A stretch of 9,157 bases of DNA. Source: JANLQX01 sp031368095 (GTDB taxonomy: Bacteria > Actinomycetota > Acidimicrobiia > Acidimicrobiales > JANYDT01). The position numbers were made by a program, and so were the translations under genes. Location of the stretch: assembly GCA_031368095.1 (NCBI GenBank), contig JANLQX010000345.1, positions 1 to 9,157 on the forward strand, read 5' to 3'. The notes beneath the pieces are model-generated. The model did no database searches, was not told where the DNA came from, and saw only the letters and a program-made list of their open reading frames with translations. This document shows, piece by piece, positions 1-6,875 of this stretch. Position 1 is the first letter of the stretch; each line of letters starts with the position of its first letter.

Positions 1-40
1 CGTCGACGTGTCGAGCACGTTCGGCGCTCTCGTCAAGTAG
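1..40 (+). CDS. C-terminal tail of an upstream gene (partial, unidentified)
   Basis: Reading from base 2, the frame gives VDVSSTFGALVK and then a TAG stop at 38-40. This looks like the last 12 codons of a gene that begins outside the window. It stops 24 bases before the GTG start of the methyltransferase on the same strand, so the two could be co-transcribed. The fragment is too short to recognise, and a chance open frame cannot be excluded. Confidence 0.35.
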   Translation, partial: VDVSSTFGALVK

Positions 41-64
41 AAAGCGCTCCGGCGCGCGAGCAAC

Positions 65-1192
65 GTGGAACAGGTCCGTGCTCGCATTCGGCGAGAGGGG
101 CCGGTGCCCTTTTCCGTCTTCATGGACGAGGCGCTCTGCGGTGCCGAAGGCTTCTATACCGGCGGTGGCGGCGCGGGACGTCGGCGCGACTTCATCACCA
201 GCCCGGAACTCGGTCCACTGTTTGGCGCGGTGATGGCACGTGCTCTCGACATGTGGTGGAACGAACTCGGTTGCCCGAGCCCGTTCATGGTGGCGGAGTG
301 TGGGGCGGGGCCCGGCACGCTCTGTCGCGACATTCTCCGAGCTCGTCCTGCGTGCGCCACCGAGCTTCGCTACATCCTTGTCGACACTGCCGAACCTATG
401 CGCGCATTGCATCGAACGAACCGGTTTCCTCTCGTCGACGCATCGGAGATGTTGGGCCAAGGCGAGATTCGTTCCGACGGTGATTACGTTGTCGTGAGAG
501 GCCAGGGACCGCTCGCTTCTTCGGTGCCGTCGTTACCCGACGAACCGTTGCACGTGATCCTGGCCAACGAACTTCTCGACAACCTTCCCTTCGATATTGC
601 TCAGCGCGCCGATGATCATTGGGACGAAGTGCGGGTCGGTCTCGATTCCGCCGACGGTTTTCGACCGCTTGCCGTGCAACTTGACGCTGGCCGTTGCGCA
701 TTGCTTGACGATCTCGCGCCGGTCGCCACCGTTGGCCAGACGGTGCCGCTTCAGCACGCTGCCGCGTCGTGGGTCGGAAGTGCCCGCAGTGCGCTGGCTC
801 CGGGGGGTCGGATCGTGGCAATCGACTACGGTGCCCCGCTCGCTGATCTGGCGCGTCGCGATGGCGAGTGGCTGCGGACGTATCGCGGGCACGAACGAGG
901 TGTCGACCCGTTCGCGCACGCCGGCACGTGCGACATCACCGCCGACGTGGCCATCGACTTCGTCAGCCGCGGTCAAGCCGTCTCGTCGGTGGCAACCCAG
1001 GCCGAGTTCCTCACGGAGCGCGGCATCGCTGAACTCGTCGCGACCGCCCGTCGGGTGTGGACCGAACGGGCTGCCATCGGCGACATCGAAGCCTTGGCCG
1101 CGCGAAGCCGCATCGGCGAAGCCGAAGCGCTCCTCGACCCGACCGGACTCGGCGCCTTCGTCGTCGCCGAATGGGTCAACCGAAGTCGCTAG
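65..1192 (+). CDS. SAM-dependent methyltransferase, MidA/NDUFAF7 family (COG1565)
   Basis: Class I SAM-dependent methyltransferase of 375 aa, the usual size for the MidA family. The family blocks appear in order. The N-terminal DFITSPELGPLFG is at residues 42-54. The glycine-rich SAM loop VAECGAGPGTL is at 76-86. The acidic strand YILVDTAEPMR is at 103-113. The ANELLDNLPFD block is at 167-177, where the family consensus is ANEFFDALP-like. GRIVAIDYG is at 248-256 and the DPFAHAGTCDITADV block at 281-295. The human homologue NDUFAF7 methylates an arginine of complex I subunit NDUFS2. The bacterial substrate is not established, so a NuoD-like target is only inference. The GTG at 65 is chosen because it gives a full-length N-terminus; no clear Shine-Dalgarno precedes it. 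It ends tail to tail with the next gene, sharing CTAG at 1189-1192. Confidence 0.88.
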   Translation: MEQVRARIRREGPVPFSVFMDEALCGAEGFYTGGGGAGRRRDFITSPELGPLFGAVMARALDMWWNELGCPSPFMVAECGAGPGTLCRDILRARPACATELRYILVDTAEPMRALHRTNRFPLVDASEMLGQGEIRSDGDYVVVRGQGPLASSVPSLPDEPLHVILANELLDNLPFDIAQRADDHWDEVRVGLDSADGFRPLAVQLDAGRCALLDDLAPVATVGQTVPLQHAAASWVGSARSALAPGGRIVAIDYGAPLADLARRDGEWLRTYRGHERGVDPFAHAGTCDITADVAIDFVSRGQAVSSVATQAEFLTERGIAELVATARRVWTERAAIGDIEALAARSRIGEAEALLDPTGLGAFVVAEWVNRSR

Positions 1193-2964
1193 GGGCGAGT
1201 GGGCAACTCGCTTACGAGCAATTGAATTGGGCCAAGCGGGCATACAAGCAGCGCGTTCTTCGGTTGGCGAGCGGGACGAATAATCGCTCCCTGCTGGATC
1301 GGGATGGGCGTGACGTCGCCGAACCGAATGAGTGCCGTTGATCCGGCGCGGACTGGACGGATCACGAAGGTCGCGTTCGGAAGGTCACCGGATACTCCCT
1401 CCGGGCCACAAGCAACGCGTCTCTTCCGGTCGGCAGAGTTCGTCCACCGGTTCGTGGTCGTCGAGGCCACCGTCGGGTGGCGAAGCTCCGACAGCGTGTG
1501 GCCGAGTGAGATCGACACCGGATCATCGGAACCAATCCAGGGGGCACGGACAAGCGTGAGCGTGTCGGTCGGGCCGAATCCGATGGCGACGTTGCGGACG
1601 TCGTTCGCCAACCAGTCCGCAGCGGCGATCGACGAGGCGTCCCAGGCAATCGAAACGTCGCGATCGAGCAGATAGCTCAGCGACGGATCCCAACTGTTGG
1701 CAAGGACGCCGAGCACTCGGCGCTGCGGAACCCTTTGGAAAATCATGTTGGCCCGATTCTGCTGATCCCGCACGTGCTGAAAGCCGCTCGCGGTATAGGC
1801 CCACTGGGCTGGGTGCACAGCAGCCATAACCACGATCACGATGGCGACGGCCCGAATTCCGAGCCAGGGCACTTCAGACGACTCGCCTCGGTGGGCGAGT
1901 TGCTTGGCAAGTCGATCGACGCCGACCGCGATGATGATCGCGAACGAAGGCGTGAGCGCGGCCGAGCAGTAGGTATGGACCCGTACTGCACGGGAAACAT
2001 GGCCACGGCGATCAGCGGGAGCGCGAGTAGCGATCCGATGATGGCGCGGTGCGTAGATGTTCCTTTTCGGAGCGAGAGCGCAGCGGCGAGAAGGGCAATG
2101 AGTCCGATCGATCCGTAATGTTCGATGGCAATCGTCCGTGCAGGAAGGCGCCAGATCGCCCACGCTGCGAGCCGAGGGATCGCAGCAAGCGACTCCCGGA
2201 TCATCCCAGCGGTGGCGAGCGGTTTCGTTGCCGCCGTGCCCATCTTCACGTGATCGGCCGACAGCGACCAGCCCACTCCGACGGCGAACAGTGGCATGAG
2301 CACGCTCACACAGGTCACGAACCGGCGACCCCTGGACCCTGGACCAATGAAGACGATGGCGGCAATGACCACTGACCAAGGCACGACCGTGCTGAACTTC
2401 ACTGCTGCGGCGATCGATCCGACGAGGCCGGGGACGAGCAACGAACGCGGGTTCTGTGTTTCGTTCCATCGGAACACGGCGAGAATCGTCGCCAGGACCA
2501 ACGCTACGGCGAAGTACTCGATCATCACCGAGCTGCCCCAGAACAGGGAAAACGGCGAGAAGAGCAGGGCGGCGCCGGCCACGAGCGCCCGTCGTTCGTC
2601 CACGAGTCTCCGGGCGACAAGTGTCGTCAGGAGTCCGGCCACGATGAACGACGCAAGCCCCGACCAACCGGCCGCTTTGCTCAGCGGATAGATCGAACCG
2701 GGTGAACTGTGCGGCGACCGCCTGAAAGAGCGGGAACTCGTAGGCCACCACCGAGCGTCGACCGAAAATGGGGACCTCGGGTCGAAGGAGGTCGACGCCA
2801 AACCGAGAGAAGTTGCGAATGGTCATCGCCGTCTGTGTCTGTCGCCATCCATGATGAAGCGTGATGGGTTGGCCAAACGTCGGGAGTCGAATCACGAAGG
2901 CAACGACAAGCATCGCCCCCAGCCGGCGGCGGTCTCTGGCCGTAGCCGGGGCTGTCGCGTGCAC
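1189..2964 (-). CDS. GT39/PMT-like membrane glycosyltransferase, apparently with two compensating frameshifts
   Basis: Integral-membrane glycosyltransferase of the dolichyl-phosphate-mannose-protein mannosyltransferase-like superfamily, expected to transfer a lipid-linked sugar on the outer face of the membrane. In frame A, residues 1-88 carry a basic N-terminus, a first hydrophobic segment (about 18-30), the family motif HHGWRQTQT (37-45) and RNF (50-52). Coding character then moves to a second frame from about 2699 to 1980, which contains strongly hydrophobic segments such as SFIVAGLLTTLVA, PWSVVIAAIVFI and GLIALLAAALSL. It then returns to frame A at HTYCSAALTPSFAI, the conserved family block (consensus Y..A.TP..A), followed by a further membrane segment and a soluble C-terminal domain. 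Dropping one base from the G-run at 2700-2702 and adding one to the C-run at 1980-1982 restores a continuous protein of about 591 aa. The literal translation of the middle in frame A is arginine-rich nonsense. Start is GTG 2964; ATG 2913 is an alternative. It may be a pseudogene or contain sequencing errors. Confidence 0.75.
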   Translation of the reverse strand: MHATAPATARDRRRLGAMLVVAFVIRLPTFGQPITLHHGWRQTQTAMTIRNFSRFGVDLLRPEVPIFGRRSVVAYEFPLFQAVAAQFTRFDLSAEQSGRLVGACVVHRGRTPDDTCRPETRGRTTGARGRRRPALLAVFPVLGQLGDDRVLRRSVGPGDDSRRVPMERNTEPAFVARPRPRRIDRRSSEVQHGRALVSGHCRHRLHWSRVQGSPVRDLCERAHATVRRRSGLVAVGRSREDGHGGNETARHRWDDPGVACCDPSARSVGDLAPSCTDDCHRTLRIDRTHCPSRRCALAPKRNIYAPRHHRIATRAPADRRGHVSRAVRVHTYCSAALTPSFAIIIAVGVDRLAKQLAHRGESSEVPWLGIRAVAIVIVVMAAVHPAQWAYTASGFQHVRDQQNRANMIFQRVPQRRVLGVLANSWDPSLSYLLDRDVSIAWDASSIAAADWLANDVRNVAIGFGPTDTLTLVRAPWIGSDDPVSISLGHTLSELRHPTVASTTTNRWTNSADRKRRVACGPEGVSGDLPNATFVIRPVRAGSTALIRFGDVTPIPIQQGAIIRPARQPKNALLVCPLGPIQLLVSELPTRP

Positions 2965-3027
2965 CCGGCGAACATCGACCGGCGGATCGACGATCTTTAC
3001 GTGGCGTCCCGATTCGGGCGGAAAGCA

Positions 3028-3236
3028 GCGCGCACATCAAACCTGATCGCGCGCAGATCCGGCGCGTTGGCGCGCAGATCAGCCGGTTTGGGCCCGGAAT
3101 CGGCGATGTTCCGCCGATGTGTGCGGTGGGCGCCCGCATCTGCGCGCCGAAAAGGCCGATGTGTGCGCCACGGCTAGCCAGCATCTGCGCGTTGGGGGAG
3201 CCGATGCGCGCGCGCCGGGAGGGCTATGTGCGCATT
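3028..3236. repeat. Degenerate ~21-bp-spaced repeat array with an orientation switch
   Basis: This noncoding stretch contains nine copies of a short motif. Three copies read GCGCGCASATC on the + strand (3028-3038, 3049-3059, 3070-3080), spaced exactly 21 bp apart. Six further copies read in the opposite sense, as GATSTGTGCG or GCATCTGCGCG variants, at 3116-3126, 3136-3148, 3158-3169, 3181-3191, 3203-3216 and 3225-3236, at 21-24 bp steps. Orientation flips across a small dyad at 3082-3104. The minus strand, read in one frame, gives heptad-spaced AHIG/AQM/ICA units. The array lies between the nucleoside hydrolase stop (3248) and the glycosyltransferase start (2964), both on the minus strand. 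Function is unknown. It could be a REP-like element, a protein-binding array or a relic of tandem duplication. Confidence 0.7.
3082..3104. other. Small dyad (possible stem-loop) at the centre of the repeat array
   Basis: GCCGGTT at 3082-3088 faces AATCGGC at 3098-3104. Six of seven positions pair and the remaining one is a G-T wobble. They enclose a 9-base spacer that contains the palindrome GGGCCC (3090-3095). The flanking GATC and GATG partly extend the symmetry. It sits where the surrounding motif copies change orientation. No T-run follows on either strand, so an intrinsic terminator is not well supported. Confidence 0.45.
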
Positions 3237-3247
3237 CGGGGGTGGAA

Positions 3248-4180
3248 CTAGGCGCAGCAGGCGGCGAAAAGTTGGCGTTTGAAGGCGGCTTCGTCGGCTT
3301 TCCACACCACGCGCATCGGCCAACGAGTCGGGTCGATCGACGGGGTCGAGGCACCGCGGTCATCGTCGCCGTCGATGGTGACCTCGACGGGCTCGTCGGT
3401 CGTTTCCGTGGCGATATTCGGATCGATGGCGATCGCCATGGCGATTGGGTCCGGGAGGTCGTAGCCGGGCAGGCCGGTGTTGAGGCAGTACTCGTTCACG
3501 ACTCGATTGATCTCGTGGACGAACTCGCCGAGAGGCCCCAGCGTTTTGATGTGGGCTTGATCGGCGGGAGTCATGACGGCGAACTGTCGGGAGATGTTCC
3601 ATCCGACGAGGGTCTTGTCCCCGGGCGCGGCGAACACGATCTCGGCTGCCTCGGGGTCGCACCACACGTTGAACTCGCCGCGAGCGTTCACGTTGCCGAT
3701 GAGGTCCGGAGCCCCGGCCATCATCACCGTGCGCTCGTACCGGGTCAGAAGCTCCGGGTCACGCGCCAGCGCAGCTGCCACGTTGGTCAAAGGTCCCAGG
3801 GTCACGAGTGTGAGTAACTCGGCCGAACGATGGGGCAACTCGATCAGCTCGGTCACGGCATCTTGACCAGTCGCGTTCGTGGTTGCTGGCGCAAGGTCGA
3901 TGTCACCCATGCCGTCCTCGCCGTGCACGTACTGAGCGGTTTCCAATGCGCGATAGAGCGGCGCGTCGAGCCCGGCATAGACCGGCACCCGAGGCCGACC
4001 CCGCGCCACGCATCGTTCAACGGTGAGCAGCGCATTGTTGACCGCCATCGGGAGCGGGACGTTGCCAGCCACAACGGTGATGGCCCGCACGTCGACGTCG
4101 GGATGCATCATCGCCATAACGAGCGCCACGGCGTCGTCCGAGGCGGTGTCGGTATCGATGACGAACGTGCGTGGAGCCAT
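3248..4180 (-). CDS. Inosine/uridine-preferring nucleoside hydrolase family protein
   Basis: Nucleoside hydrolase (IUNH family) of 310 aa, the usual family length. Such enzymes cleave the N-glycosidic bond of ribonucleosides to base plus ribose in purine/pyrimidine salvage. The Ca2+- and ribose-binding N-terminus VIDTDTASDDA is at residues 7-17, equivalent to the DTDxGxDD motif. VAGN is at 37-40, TLGPLTNVA at 127-135, and a GNVNARGEFNVWCDPEA block at 162-178 matches the family's GN...EFN...DPEA region. The last metal-binding Asp is D244 in LPDPIAMA. In the characterised IUNH enzymes the residue before this Asp is a catalytic His; here it is Pro243, so specificity or activity may differ. ATG at 4180 is chosen because the 54 residues possible upstream show no family similarity and would run into the divergent acs gene. 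No clear Shine-Dalgarno is seen. Confidence 0.87.
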   Translation of the reverse strand: MAPRTFVIDTDTASDDAVALVMAMMHPDVDVRAITVVAGNVPLPMAVNNALLTVERCVARGRPRVPVYAGLDAPLYRALETAQYVHGEDGMGDIDLAPATTNATGQDAVTELIELPHRSAELLTLVTLGPLTNVAAALARDPELLTRYERTVMMAGAPDLIGNVNARGEFNVWCDPEAAEIVFAAPGDKTLVGWNISRQFAVMTPADQAHIKTLGPLGEFVHEINRVVNEYCLNTGLPGYDLPDPIAMAIAIDPNIATETTDEPVEVTIDGDDDRGASTPSIDPTRWPMRVVWKADEAAFKRQLFAACCA

Positions 4181-4265
4181 ACGTCGACGGTAGCTCTGTA
4201 CCCACGGCGCGGCCCACGTGGCCTCGCCGGAGGACTGTGCGATCAGAGCACTAGCGTCGGCGCTC
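4181..4265. promoter_or_regulatory. Divergent intergenic region (nucleoside hydrolase / acs)
   Basis: These 85 bp separate the divergent starts of the nucleoside hydrolase and acs, so promoters for both are expected here. I cannot identify convincing -35/-10 pairs or Shine-Dalgarno sequences on either strand. A GTG at 4218 is in frame with acs and would add 16 residues if used. Leaderless transcription, common in actinobacteria, would fit but is inference. Confidence 0.4.
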
Positions 4266-6224
4266 ATGAGCGAGCCGACCCTTGACGCCCTTCTGAGTGA
4301 GGACCGGACCTTTCCCCCGTCGTCCTCGTTCGTCGCCTCCACACTGTTGCCGGATCGTCGTTTCCACGATGAGGCGGATGCCGATTGGGAGGAATTTTGG
4401 GCCCGTCAAGCCCGCGAACTCGTCACGTGGACGAAGCCGTTTACCAAGGTCCTCGACTGGCAATTGCCCTTTGCCAAGTGGTTCGAAGACGGCGAGCTGA
4501 ACATCAGTTCCAACTGCCTCGACCGTCACGTGGCCAACGGTCTAGGTGACCGCGTGGCGTTCTACTTCGAGGGCGAACCTGGCGACACTCGGACGATCAC
4601 CTACGCCGACCTTCTCGACGAAGTGCAACGTCTGTCGGCGGCGCTCCGCGAGTTGGGCGTGCAGCGCGGCGACCGAGTGGCGATCTACATGCCGTTGATT
4701 CCCGAAGCAGCCGTCGCCATGCTCGCTTGCACGAGAATCGGCGCGGCCCATTCCGTCGTGTTCGGTGGCTTCTCGTCGGAGTCGTTGCGCGACCGCATTA
4801 ACGATGCTGAAGCGAAGGCCGTGATTACTGCCGATGGTGGCTATCGCCGAGGCGCACCGAGCGCGCTCAAGGTGAACGTCGACGCGGCGATCGTCGACTG
4901 TCCTTCGATCGAGCACGTCGTGGTGGTGAATCGCTGCAACCTCGACGTCACCATGCAGCCAGGGCGCGACCTCTGGTACCACGATCTGCTCGAAGCCCAC
5001 GGACCCGGTACGACCTTCGTCCCAGAAAGTATGGGCGCAGAGGATCTGCTGTTCATCCTCTACACGTCGGGCACCACGGCCACGCCCAAGGGCATCATGC
5101 ACACCACCGGTGGCTATCTCACCCAGGTGGCGTTCACCCACCGCTACGTCTTCGATCTGCACGCTGACACCGACGTGTACTGGTGCTCGGCCGACGTCGG
5201 CTGGGTGACCGGCCACAGCTACGTCGTCTACGGACCACTTGCCAATGCGGCGACCAGCGTGATGTACGAAGGCACTCCCGACACGCCGGGCAAGGATCGT
5301 TGGTGGTCACTCATCGAGAAGTACAAGGTCACGATCTTCTACACCGCTCCAACGGCGATTCGGGCGTGCATGAAATGGGGCCTGGAGGAACCGAGCAAGC
5401 ACGATCTGTCGTCGCTGCGTCTCCTTGGTTCCGTCGGCGAACCGATCAATCCGGAAGCGTGGATCTGGTACCACGAGAACATCGGCGGAGAGCGGTGTCC
5501 GATCGTCGACACGTGGTGGCAGACGGAGACCGGCGGAATGATGATCTCTCCGCTTCCCGGCCTCACGACCACCAAGCCCGGCAGTGCGACGTTTGCTTTG
5601 CCGGGGATCGGAGCGGCGGTCGTCGATGACGCCGGCAATCCGGTCAGCGTGGGTGGTGGCTACCTCACGCTCACCCATCCGTGGCCATCGATGCTTCGTG
5701 GCATCTATGGCGACCCGGATCGCTACCGCTCCACCTACTGGTCAACCTACGAGGGGCACTACTTCGCCGGCGACGGAGCCAAGCTCGACGGCGACGGTTA
5801 CCTCTGGCTGTTGGGCCGCGTCGACGACGTGATGAACGTAAGCGGGCATAGGATTTCGACGACGGAGGTCGAGTCGGCGTTGGTGGATCACCCGAGCGTG
5901 GCCGAGGCCGCAGTCGTTGGAGCAAATGACGCGCTCACCGGCCAAGCGGTCATTGCGTTTGTGACCCTCAAGGGTGGAAATGCTCCGAGCCCGCAACACG
6001 GCGAGCTCCTTCGCGCTCACGTTGCCACCAAGATCGGTCCGATTGCCAAGCCGAAACAAATCGTCTTCACTGACGACCTTCCGAAAACCCGGTCCGGCAA
6101 GATCATGCGGCGACTACTTCGCGACATGGCCGAAGGCCGCCAACTGGGCGACACCACCACGCTGGCTGACCCCAACGTGATGGCTCTCATCAGGGAGCGA
6201 GCGGCCGTTTCCACCGAAGACTGA
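4266..6224 (+). CDS. acs: Acetyl-coenzyme A synthetase (AMP-forming)
   Basis: Acs activates acetate with ATP to acetyl-AMP and then acetyl-CoA in the cytosol, feeding the TCA cycle or glyoxylate pathway. From ATG 4266 the protein is 652 aa, the classic Acs length. The N-terminal Acs domain includes a WEEFWARQARELVTW block. The AMP-binding loop YTSGTTATPKG starts at residue 266, with Ala where many homologues have Gly. A WCSADVGWVTGHSY block follows. DTWWQTETGG is at about 415-424, with the Trp associated with acetate selectivity. The hinge region contains GRVDDVMNVSGHRISTTEVE. PKTRSGKIMRRLLR near the end places the catalytic lysine at K612. In other bacteria this lysine is inactivated by acetylation and reactivated by a CobB-type deacetylase, so similar control is likely here. 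A longer start at GTG 4218 is possible but adds no recognisable sequence. The gene is followed after 54 bp by the acidic hypothetical gene. Confidence 0.96.
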   Translation: MSEPTLDALLSEDRTFPPSSSFVASTLLPDRRFHDEADADWEEFWARQARELVTWTKPFTKVLDWQLPFAKWFEDGELNISSNCLDRHVANGLGDRVAFYFEGEPGDTRTITYADLLDEVQRLSAALRELGVQRGDRVAIYMPLIPEAAVAMLACTRIGAAHSVVFGGFSSESLRDRINDAEAKAVITADGGYRRGAPSALKVNVDAAIVDCPSIEHVVVVNRCNLDVTMQPGRDLWYHDLLEAHGPGTTFVPESMGAEDLLFILYTSGTTATPKGIMHTTGGYLTQVAFTHRYVFDLHADTDVYWCSADVGWVTGHSYVVYGPLANAATSVMYEGTPDTPGKDRWWSLIEKYKVTIFYTAPTAIRACMKWGLEEPSKHDLSSLRLLGSVGEPINPEAWIWYHENIGGERCPIVDTWWQTETGGMMISPLPGLTTTKPGSATFALPGIGAAVVDDAGNPVSVGGGYLTLTHPWPSMLRGIYGDPDRYRSTYWSTYEGHYFAGDGAKLDGDGYLWLLGRVDDVMNVSGHRISTTEVESALVDHPSVAEAAVVGANDALTGQAVIAFVTLKGGNAPSPQHGELLRAHVATKIGPIAKPKQIVFTDDLPKTRSGKIMRRLLRDMAEGRQLGDTTTLADPNVMALIRERAAVSTED

Positions 6225-6227
6225 CCT

Positions 6228-6245
6228 GTCTGGCCCGTCTGGCCC
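6228..6245 (+). repeat. Short tandem repeat, GTCTGGCCC x2
   Basis: Two perfect tandem copies of the 9-mer GTCTGGCCC (6228-6236 and 6237-6245), followed by a partial third copy GTCTT, lie just after the acs stop. Such a tract can change copy number by slippage. It forms no hairpin, and no function is evident. Confidence 0.6.
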
Positions 6246-6278
6246 GTCTTCGCTCCTCCGGTCGGCGAGACTGGTGCC

Positions 6279-6875
6279 GTGGACAGACCCGAGTTCGACG
6301 AAGCGCAACTCCGCGAGACCCTTCGGGCCCTGTCCGACGAAGTGCTTCGAGGTGAACCCGTACCCGACGACCTTGCGTCGCTGTGGCGCGCCCAGTTCGC
6401 CGACGAGCTGGACCTCATGGATGCCTACGAGATGGTCCTTCTCGAAGGCGACGACCGCAGCGACCTGTTCGCCGACTTTTCGGTCGACAACGGTGTCGAA
6501 GCTCCGGTAGCGCGCGCGTTTGACCGCATGACGTCGCAAGTCCGCTGGGTGGCCGAGGTCTTCGGCGGCGAGCTGCTCGGCTACTGGGTCGGCGATCGCG
6601 GTGAACGCCGCGTCTGCGATGCTCCCGTTATTCGTTGCGATGTCGAGGGTCAGTTCGAACTCGCTGGGCGTACGTTGGCCGAGGCGCTCCTCGAAGGAAC
6701 CGACCCGGAAGATCCCGACGATGTCAACGACGTGGTGATGGAGTTCCGCCGACTCGACATTCCGTGCGCCGTCGACAACCACGACGCCATCTACGCCCGT
6801 CTCGACGCGTACGACGACCCGAACGGCATCGTCCTCGGCTACGTCGTCGAGGAGCGGATGCGGGAGCAGGTGTGA
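6279..6875 (+). CDS. Acidic protein of unknown function (possibly SUKH/SMI1-KNR4-like)
   Basis: Predicted cytosolic protein of 198 aa, rich in Asp and Glu, with no signal peptide or membrane segment. I do not recognise it firmly. Residues about 92-138 (EVFGGELLGYWVG, then APVIRCDVEGQFELAGRTLAEALL) have the shape of the SMI1/KNR4 (SUKH) fold: a small Tyr/Trp-containing strand pair, then a strand with a DxEG-like turn leading into a helix. This is a weak pattern match and not a domain call. GTG 6279 is the chosen start and no convincing ribosome site precedes it. It follows acs by 54 bp on the same strand, and its stop overlaps the GTG start of the HAD phosphatase gene (GTGTGA, 6872-6877), implying translational coupling. 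The strong codon bias and the overlap argue that it is a real gene. Confidence 0.8.
   Translation: MDRPEFDEAQLRETLRALSDEVLRGEPVPDDLASLWRAQFADELDLMDAYEMVLLEGDDRSDLFADFSVDNGVEAPVARAFDRMTSQVRWVAEVFGGELLGYWVGDRGERRVCDAPVIRCDVEGQFELAGRTLAEALLEGTDPEDPDDVNDVVMEFRRLDIPCAVDNHDAIYARLDAYDDPNGIVLGYVVEERMREQV

Noticed and set aside
533..1243. Minus-strand open frame of 236 codons opposite the MidA-like methyltransferase
   Set aside because: It is a shadow of a gene with all family motifs on the other strand and has no recognisable protein features of its own.
2681..3184. Minus-strand open frame of 167 codons running from the repeat array into the glycosyltransferase
   Set aside because: Its first part is the repeat array and its second part overlaps the well-supported glycosyltransferase N-terminus in the wrong frame. 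The composition is Arg/Pro-rich and unlike a real protein.
3028..3236. CRISPR array
   Set aside because: The motifs are about 11 bp, degenerate and in both orientations, with roughly 10-bp spacers. There are no 28-37-bp identical direct repeats and no cas genes.
3119..3817. Plus-strand open frame of 232 codons opposite the nucleoside hydrolase
   Set aside because: It is antisense to a clearly conserved gene and starts inside the repeat array. The translation shows no family motif and is explained by GC-rich codon structure.
4542..5216. Minus-strand open frame of 224 codons inside acs
   Set aside because: It lies antisense to strongly conserved Acs motifs and its translation is featureless.
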